Shown piece by piece: positions 4,936-6,872 of a stretch of 6,872 nucleotides of DNA (within the stretch, counting starts at the first letter, position 1; each line of letters starts with the position of its first letter). The notes under the pieces were generated by a model that had not been told where the DNA came from, searched no databases, and saw nothing but the letters and a program-made list of their open reading frames with translations. The DNA lies in assembly GCA_965368515.1 (NCBI GenBank), contig CBDUNF010000185.1:1-6872 (forward strand), given 5' to 3'. This DNA comes from JAAETI01 sp965368515 (GTDB lineage: Bacteria > Actinomycetota > Acidimicrobiia > Spongiisociales > UBA5794). Made by a program: the position numbers and the translations under genes.

Positions 4936-6368
4936 GCGAAACCAAGGAGAAGATCCGCCTCGGTGGCCGCTACTGGCGTCTGTGGACTGCCAGCGTCATC
5001 TCCAATCTGGGTGATGGCGTTGCTCAGATTGCGTATCCATGGCTGGCGTCGGCCGTCACTCGTAACGGTTTTCTCATTGCGCTGATCGCCATCGCCCAGC
5101 GATTGCCATGGCTGGTCTTCACCTTGCCGGCGGGTGTGATTACCGACCGGGTGGATCGTCGCAAGATCATGGTTGCGATGGACACGGTGCGGATGTCGGT
5201 GACTCTCTTCGTGGCCTTCTTCGTCCTGGCCCGCGAGGGGGTGCTTCCGGCTCCCGACCAGATCCAGGCCGGACTCGACGTTGCCACGGAGCCGGTGCTC
5301 TACACCGTGCTGCTGATCGCATCGCTCTTGTTCGGCTTTGCCGAGGTGCTCCGCGACAACGCGGCACAAACGATCCTGCCCGCCATCGTCGAGCCAGAAT
5401 CTCTCGAGAAGGCCAACGGCCAGATGTGGGGCGTTGAGATGGTGGCCAACAGCTTCGTCGGACCTCCGGTTGGCAGCTTTCTCATCGGCATTGGGTTTGC
5501 GCTTCCGTTCTTCTTTGATGCCGGGACCTTTGCGGTAGCTGCGGGTCTCGTCTTCCTCATTACCGGCGACTTCCGGACCCATGAGCCTGGCGAACTGCCC
5601 GAGAAGATCGAATGGCGCAAGGAGATTGCCGAGGGTTGGAACTGGCTCTGGCGCCATCCGCTGTTGCGCCCGATGGCAATCATTCTCGGGTTTATGAACG
5701 GGTTGATGTCGATAACGATGGCGACGTTCGTGTTGTTTGCACAAGAGGTCCTGAACGTGTCTGCATTCACGTTTGCCGTCCTGACGACCGGCGGCGCCAT
5801 TGGGGGGCTGGCGGCGACCTTCTTCGCCAGCAAGGTGTCGGAGCGACTGGGGAGCGGCCCATCGCTGTATCTGACGCTGATCTTTGGGGCAGTGACCTCG
5901 CTGGTCACTGGTCTCGCCTCACACTGGTCCATCGCTTGGGTGATGTTCATCGTCGGCACGTTCACAGCTGTGCTGTGGAATGTGATCACGGTTTCACTCC
6001 GACAGACGATCATTCCCGACCGGCTCCTGGGCCGGGTCAACAGTGTCTATCGCTTCTTCGCCTGGGGGATGATGCCGATCGGTCTGTTGATCGGCGGGCT
6101 GCTGGTGACGGGATCGGAGGCGACGATGAGCCGGGAGCTGTCGCTGCGGATGCCGTGGTTCGTGGTTGCGGCTTCCTGGGTCGCGCTGTTCGCTTATGCA
6201 GCGCCAAAGCTGACGACGGAGAAGCTGGAGTCGGCCCGTGCCGAAGGCATCGCCGCCAAGAAGGCTGCCGGCGAACTGCCCAGTCACGGAGAGGTTGCCA
6301 CCGAGGCAATCAGCGAAGCGGGCGTTGCCGGAGCGCCACCACCCATCGATGAGGATCCGGACGACTAG
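4932..6368 (+). CDS. Major facilitator superfamily exporter (MFS_3/EntS-like type)
   Basis: A 478-residue membrane transporter with roughly 10-12 hydrophobic segments between residues 14 and 425. The MFS loop 2-3 signature is present as GVITDRVDRRK (68-78). Segments PESLEKANG (155-163) and PDRLLGRVNSVYR (362-374) are typical of the MFS_3 branch, whose studied members export siderophores, macrolides or other small molecules using the proton gradient. A cytoplasmic loop at about 213-235 divides the two six-helix halves. After the last helix comes a soluble tail (426-478), Ala/Glu-rich and ending PPPIDEDPDD, longer than in many relatives. The start overlaps the regulator stop by four bases (ATGA), so the two genes are translationally coupled and form one operon. 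Substrate cannot be read from sequence; drug or secondary-metabolite efflux is the reasonable guess. A strong hairpin follows 16 bases past the stop. Confidence 0.93.
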   Translation: MSETKEKIRLGGRYWRLWTASVISNLGDGVAQIAYPWLASAVTRNGFLIALIAIAQRLPWLVFTLPAGVITDRVDRRKIMVAMDTVRMSVTLFVAFFVLAREGVLPAPDQIQAGLDVATEPVLYTVLLIASLLFGFAEVLRDNAAQTILPAIVEPESLEKANGQMWGVEMVANSFVGPPVGSFLIGIGFALPFFFDAGTFAVAAGLVFLITGDFRTHEPGELPEKIEWRKEIAEGWNWLWRHPLLRPMAIILGFMNGLMSITMATFVLFAQEVLNVSAFTFAVLTTGGAIGGLAATFFASKVSERLGSGPSLYLTLIFGAVTSLVTGLASHWSIAWVMFIVGTFTAVLWNVITVSLRQTIIPDRLLGRVNSVYRFFAWGMMPIGLLIGGLLVTGSEATMSRELSLRMPWFVVAASWVALFAYAAPKLTTEKLESARAEGIAAKKAAGELPSHGEVATEAISEAGVAGAPPPIDEDPDD

Positions 6369-6384
6369 CCACAATCGAGTCCGA

Positions 6385-6422
6385 CAGCTGCGGCGGCTCC
6401 AGTAGGGGTCGCCACAGCTGTG
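6385..6422 (+). terminator. Strong hairpin after the exporter gene (terminator-like, no U-tract)
   Basis: Bases 6385-6401 pair with 6406-6422 around the tetraloop AGTA: 17 positions with one C-A mismatch (6392/6415) and two G-U wobbles. The base of the stem is ACAGCTG/CAGCTGT. It begins 17 bases after the exporter stop. The sequence after it (GTTCGGCGTTCGG) lacks a T-run, so this would be a U-less terminator of the kind proposed in actinobacteria, or an RNA-stabilising 3' stem. The stem also reads in the opposite direction, but there is no gene arriving from the right. Confidence 0.6.
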
Positions 6423-6447
6423 TTCGGCGTTCGGGCGTATCCTGTCT

Positions 6448-6453
6448 TAGACT
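6448..6453 (+). promoter_or_regulatory. Candidate -10 box for the SLH-type protein gene
   Basis: TAGACT keeps the T1, A2, A4 and T6 positions of TATAAT and lies 28 bases before the ATG at 6482, giving a leader of about 20 bases that includes AGGAG. No good -35 is visible 16-18 bases upstream. The box lies after the exporter hairpin, consistent with separate transcription. Confidence 0.3.
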
Positions 6454-6481
6454 CGTTCATGAATCATCTTCCAGGAGTGGC

Positions 6482-6872
6482 ATGGGGACGAACAGGCGAC
6501 GATTCACCGTTTGGGCTGTGGGGGCGATGGCGCTGGTGATGACGGCGGCGTCGCTGCCGGCCGGGGGGTCCTTCACCGATGATGACGGCAATGTCCATGA
6601 GGCGTACATCGAAGCGCTGGCCGCAGCTGAGATCACCAAGGGCTGCAACCCACCGGCCAACGACCGCTATTGCCCCGACCGCGAGGTGACGCGCGAGCAA
6701 ATGGCGGCATTCCTGGTTCGTAGCCTTGGGCTCACGGACACCGGTTCGGTGGATTTCGCAGATGACGACGACTCCGTGTTCGAGGGGGACATCGAGAAGC
6801 TGGCTGCGGCGGGGATCACCAAGGGCTGCAATCCGCCCGCCAACGACCGCTATTGCCCCGAGGATCCCGTGA
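6482..6872 (+). CDS. Secreted protein with S-layer-homology-like repeats, N-terminal part (3' end outside window)
   Basis: The frame is open from the ATG at 6482 to the window end, giving 130 residues plus one base. AGGAG (6473-6477) lies four bases upstream. Residues 1-28 are a signal peptide: basic NRRR, a hydrophobic core AVGAMALVMTAA, then LPAGG. Two S-layer-homology-like repeats follow with a 61-residue period. Each has an Asp-rich start (FTDDDG 31-36; FADDDD 92-97), a helix (EALAAAEITKG / EKLAAAGITKG) and CNPPANDRYCP (55-65; 116-126). Between them is EVTREQMAAFLVRSLGL (68-84), the classic SLH R-x-Q-M-A-x-F-L motif. Cys55/Cys64 and Cys116/Cys125 probably form disulfides outside the cell. 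SLH modules attach proteins to the cell wall or mediate surface assembly; this cysteine-bearing version is frequent in Acidimicrobiia and relatives. The rest of the protein, and thus its specific job, is not in the window. Confidence 0.9.
   Translation, partial: MGTNRRRFTVWAVGAMALVMTAASLPAGGSFTDDDGNVHEAYIEALAAAEITKGCNPPANDRYCPDREVTREQMAAFLVRSLGLTDTGSVDFADDDDSVFEGDIEKLAAAGITKGCNPPANDRYCPEDPV
6632..6872 (+). repeat. Two coding repeats with 183-bp period
   Basis: The segments starting at 6632 and 6815 share ATCACCAAGGGCTGCAA and then, after a few synonymous differences, GCCAACGACCGCTATTGCCC. The period is 183 bp, equal to 61 codons. The second copy is cut by the window end. They encode the Cys-containing part of the SLH-like repeats; the high DNA identity suggests recent duplication or gene conversion, or strong codon constraint. 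Confidence 0.8.

Noticed and set aside
4635..5744. Long minus-strand open frame of 369 codons
   Set aside because: It lies antisense to the regulator and exporter, its translation is His/Arg/Gln-rich with no motif, and it is explained by the GC-biased third positions of the plus-strand genes.
1..6872. Defence system, mobile element or other novel multi-gene system
   Set aside because: All identifiable genes belong to metabolism, membrane or surface functions, or efflux; there is no nuclease, transposase, integrase, reverse transcriptase, toxin pair, terminal repeat or tRNA in the window.

Overview
The window is high-GC DNA in which every gene is on a single reading frame with little wasted space. 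Several details point to an actinobacterium, most likely a member of the class Acidimicrobiia: the extracellular protein at the left edge has long polythreonine/proline linkers, the right-edge protein has S-layer-homology-like repeats with a Cys-Asn-Pro-Pro...Tyr-Cys-Pro signature, and several starts look leaderless with a TANNNT-type -10 box six or seven bases before the ATG. The taxonomic call is inferred from protein style; no marker gene is present.

Layout, left to right. Positions 1-768 (minus) hold the N-terminal part of a secreted protein that enters a threonine-rich linker and runs off the left edge. Positions 844-2855 (minus) hold leuC and leuD, the two subunits of 3-isopropylmalate dehydratase for leucine biosynthesis, two bases apart. 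Behind them on the same strand, 2909-3691, is a PAP2-family membrane phosphatase. A short divergent intergenic region (3692-3772) separates it from a plus-strand run: a small secreted/single-pass membrane protein of unknown function (3773-4324), a winged-helix ArsR-like regulator (4357-4935) and an MFS exporter (4932-6368) whose start overlaps the regulator stop codon. A strong hairpin (6385-6422) follows the exporter. At the right edge (6482-6872) is the start of a secreted protein with S-layer-homology-like repeats, cut by the window end.

The regulator-exporter pair looks like a self-contained, substrate-responsive efflux unit. Its promoter can be read directly: a consensus -35 (TTGACA), a 17-bp spacer, a -10 (GACAAT), and a start codon about seven bases further on. 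A 28-bp dyad with 10/11 matching arms covers the spacer and -10, and a third related half-site lies over the start codon. This is a good candidate for an autoregulatory operator and is the most informative non-coding signal in the window. The leu genes are ordinary metabolism. I found no CRISPR array, RNA gene, insertion sequence, phage gene or recognisable defence system, and I do not claim a new system.
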